Source: an uncultured Woeseiaceae bacterium
GTDB taxonomy: Bacteria; Pseudomonadota; Gammaproteobacteria; Steroidobacterales; Woeseiaceae
Assembly (NCBI GenBank): GCA_945787435.1
Contig: CALZHX010000384.1
Location: 1-7,168, forward strand
Length of the DNA: 7,168 nt
Reading direction: 5' to 3'
Shown: positions 6,011 through 7,168 of the stretch, piece by piece
How positions within the stretch are numbered: position 1 is the first letter of the stretch
Layout: every line of letters starts with the position of its first letter
The notes under the pieces: model-generated
What the model saw: only the letters and a program-made list of their open reading frames with translations
Databases searched by the model: none
What the model was told of the DNA's origin: nothing
Position numbers and translations under genes: made by a program

Positions 6011-6014
6011 GGAG
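6011..6014 (+). promoter_or_regulatory. ribosome binding site deciding the YecA-like start
   Basis: GGAG ends ten bases before the ATG at 6025 but only one base before the in-frame ATG at 6016. Spacing therefore favours 6025. A TTG further upstream at 5995 has no Shine-Dalgarno. Confidence 0.5.
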
Positions 6015-6024
6015 TATGGCAACA

Positions 6025-6756
6025 ATGAATAAAGCTGATACCCGGCTGCTTAAGGAATTTCTTGAAAGCCCTGCGAGACCAGGGGGAACATTGAAATTTC
6101 ATGAACTGCAGGGCTTCCTGTTTGCGATTGCGTGCTCGCCCGAGACAATCGCTCCATCCGAATGGCTGCCAATAATCGGTAACGATGAGGATATGAAATT
6201 CGGCGACCAGAACGAGGCACAGGAAATTCTCGGTCTGATTATGACGCTTTACAACGAGACCAATACCGGCGTTCTCGAGCGAAGCAACTCGATGCCCGCC
6301 GGGTGCGCGTTTCATGAAGATATATCGGAGAACTTCGAAGACGGTTCCTCGGTCTCGCAATGGTCCCGTGGGTTTGCAGCAGGACACGACTGGTTGGCCG
6401 AGACCTGGGAAGAATACTTGTTCGGCGAGCTCGACGAAGAGTGCGGCGCGACGCTCATGGTCTTGTCCTTCTTCAGCACGAGGCAGCTAGGAGAAGCTTA
6501 CTTTTCGGATATGCAGCCCGGCAAGCGACAGAGGGGTGACGAGCCCTTTGAGGAATTCGCGAAGACGATGCGAAAGATGTTTCCCGATGCACTTGCGTCC
6601 TACGCGCACATTGGACGGTCAATTTTCGAGGCCATCCTGGAGTTTGACTCGGGCAGCGGAAAGCGAGCCGCGAGCGAGAAAATTGGGCGTAATGAACCAT
6701 GCCCTTGCGGCAGCGGCAAAAAGTACAAGAAGTGTTGCGGTGGGCCAGTTCACTGA
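6025..6756 (+). CDS. YecA-like UPF0149 family protein with C-terminal SEC-C zinc motif
   Basis: This 243-residue protein has two recognisable parts. Residues about 5-205 form the helical UPF0149 (YgfB/YecA) domain, with typical patterns FHELQGFLFAIACSPETIAPSEWLP (25-49), WSRGFAAGHDWL (113-124) and a later segment GDEPFEEFAKTMRKMFPDAL (171-190). Residues 221-239 are a complete SEC-C motif, GRNEPCPCGSGKKYKKCCG, with zinc ligands C226, C228, C237 and C238. SEC-C modules are known from the SecA tail, and E. coli YecA has been linked to ribosomes and the Sec machinery, so a ribosome- or SecB-related role is plausible but not shown. A charged, flexible linker precedes the motif. ATG 6025 is chosen by ribosome binding site spacing; 6016 would add three residues. 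The gene stands alone on the + strand, diverging from the metallophosphoesterase. Confidence 0.88.
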   Translation: MNKADTRLLKEFLESPARPGGTLKFHELQGFLFAIACSPETIAPSEWLPIIGNDEDMKFGDQNEAQEILGLIMTLYNETNTGVLERSNSMPAGCAFHEDISENFEDGSSVSQWSRGFAAGHDWLAETWEEYLFGELDEECGATLMVLSFFSTRQLGEAYFSDMQPGKRQRGDEPFEEFAKTMRKMFPDALASYAHIGRSIFEAILEFDSGSGKRAASEKIGRNEPCPCGSGKKYKKCCGGPVH

Positions 6757-6791
6757 GGACGGCCAGAGGATTTCATGTTATCCGAGTGACT

Positions 6792-6810
6792 CACGTAAAA
6801 TCCACGCACG
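6792..6810 (+). repeat. short third copy of the dispersed repeat's right end
   Basis: CACGTAAAATCCACGCACG matches 4068-4086 of copy 1 at 16 of 19 positions. It starts 36 bp beyond the stop of the YecA-like gene. Similarity further left is weak. It is same-strand as copies 1 and 2. AAAATC (6797-6802) can also pair with GATTTT (6813-6818), a weak AT-rich stem that I do not call a terminator. Confidence 0.35.
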
Positions 6811-6891
6811 GAGATTTTGGCAGAAAGCTGCGCGCCTAGTAACTCATTGAAATAACTGAGAAATAACGAACAACGAGTCGCAAAGAAGCGG

Positions 6892-7019
6892 GGCTTTTCA
6901 GAGCGCTAAGCTATTGATTTTGCTGTTATTTATCAACCAGTTACCGGGCCATCCGTTGCTCTAAGTGAATGACTGTGCATAACGATGCACAGCTGATTCA
7001 CGCACGACTCACGAACGTC
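6892..7019 (+). repeat. dispersed intergenic repeat, copy 2
   Basis: This segment aligns without gaps to 3961-4088 at offset 2931. The core 6927-6959 is 31 of 33 identical and both flanks keep recognisable similarity, for example CTTTTCAG, CTAAG, TTGAT, and a right-hand CACGCA..ACTCACG.ACG. It makes up much of the roughly 320 bp between the YecA-like stop and the next possible coding start, where I see no convincing gene, tRNA or terminator. Confidence 0.75.
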
Positions 7020-7028
7020 ATCACTTAG
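6961..7028. other. nested inverted repeats able to form a long hairpin
   Basis: CTGTGCAT (6973-6980) pairs perfectly with ATGCACAG (6985-6992) around the loop AACG. GTGAAT (6965-6970) can pair with ATTCAC (6996-7001), extending it past a small internal loop. Alternatively CTAAGTGAATGAC (6961-6973) pairs with GTCATCACTTAG (7017-7028) with one bulged A. These pairings overlap the right half of repeat copy 2 but are not kept in copy 1, so they may be specific to this copy. No T-run follows. Confidence 0.4.
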
Positions 7029-7079
7029 CCTGACACTCCGACGCCCCCGCACCTAGTGCCAAATTATTCGCGTGGCTCA

Positions 7080-7168
7080 GTGCTGACTACAGGCAGATTC
7101 CTGGCAGCGTCATTAACGTTTTTCGGCGCGTACGAACTCTTCGCGTGGTTCATCCTGTTGACGGTCGA
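7080..7168 (+). CDS. possible N-terminus of a membrane protein (partial, 3' end outside window)
   Basis: One + strand frame is open from 7029, after a TAG at 7026-7028, to the window end. From the GTG at 7080 it reads VLTTGRFLAASLTFFGAYEL and then FAWFILLTV, a strongly hydrophobic segment like a first transmembrane helix. There is no ATG and no clear Shine-Dalgarno; GTG 7056 is another possible start. The minus strand also has a short open frame here (7168-7064, ending in TAA), but it is polar and unconvincing. No family can be named from about 29 residues. Confidence 0.35.
   Translation, partial: MLTTGRFLAASLTFFGAYELFAWFILLTV

Noticed and set aside
5995..6024. TTG at 5995 or ATG at 6016 as start of the YecA-like gene
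   Set aside because: TTG lacks any Shine-Dalgarno, and for 6016 the GGAG is only one base away; 6025 has workable spacing.
6797..6818. Intrinsic terminator after the YecA-like gene (AAAATC...GATTTT)
   Set aside because: The stem is only six AT-rich pairs and there is no separate T-run beyond it.
3961..7028. Integron attC sites as the nature of the direct repeats
   Set aside because: No GTTRRRY / RYYYAAC core-site pair was found in the second repeat region, the genes between the copies are in mixed orientations, and no integrase is visible.
7064..7168. Minus-strand open frame entering from the right edge (34 codons)
   Set aside because: It is polar with no motif, while the opposite strand gives a typical membrane-helix sequence in the same place.

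Overview
The window looks like a chromosomal segment of a gammaproteobacterium of moderate GC content. This rests on an intact YecA-like UPF0149/SEC-C protein, a DsbA-type lipoprotein, an apolipoprotein N-acyltransferase-like protein and ordinary Shine-Dalgarno and overlap usage. No rRNA, tRNA, CRISPR array, integrase or transposase gene is visible, so the placement is an inference from protein families.

Left part (1-3790). After a possible C-terminal tail of a + strand membrane protein at the edge, a minus-strand block carries a DsbA-like lipoprotein (118-783). It lies downstream of a tightly packed three-gene operon, read from right to left: a TetR/AcrR regulator with a WHG-type C-terminal domain (3760-3107), an Lnt-like membrane carbon-nitrogen hydrolase (3107-1593), and a secreted thioredoxin-fold protein without cysteines in its mature part (1596-976). 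The regulator and enzyme are joined by a TAATG stop/start, the enzyme and redoxin-like protein by an ATGA overlap. Two overlapping inverted repeats built on GTTA/TAAC half-sites lie directly before tetR and are its likely operator.

Middle part (3790-5200). A non-coding stretch with small hairpins and a dispersed repeat leads into a HEPN/nucleotidyltransferase pair of toxin-antitoxin type. The upstream gene fuses a winged helix to a minimal nucleotidyltransferase (MNT) domain, and the downstream gene is a HEPN-like protein whose start lies inside the MNT gene. A 40-bp near-perfect palindrome (18 of 20 pairs) sits before the MNT gene and is centred on a good -10 hexamer, the arrangement expected of an autorepressed module.

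Right part (5198-7168). A calcineurin-like metallophosphoesterase (minus) and a YecA-like SEC-C protein (plus) diverge from an 83-bp region with a 15-bp palindrome. Beyond them is about 320 bp of non-coding DNA with a second copy of the dispersed repeat, then the possible start of a membrane protein running off the window.

The most unusual feature is the repeat. Copies at 3961-4088 and 6892-7019 lie in the same orientation at a constant offset of 2931 bp, with 31 of 33 bases identical in the core, and bracket the four genes from HEPN to YecA-like. Fragments of it also occur at 929-948 and 6792-6810. It does not match an integron attC site, and I cannot assign it to a known family.
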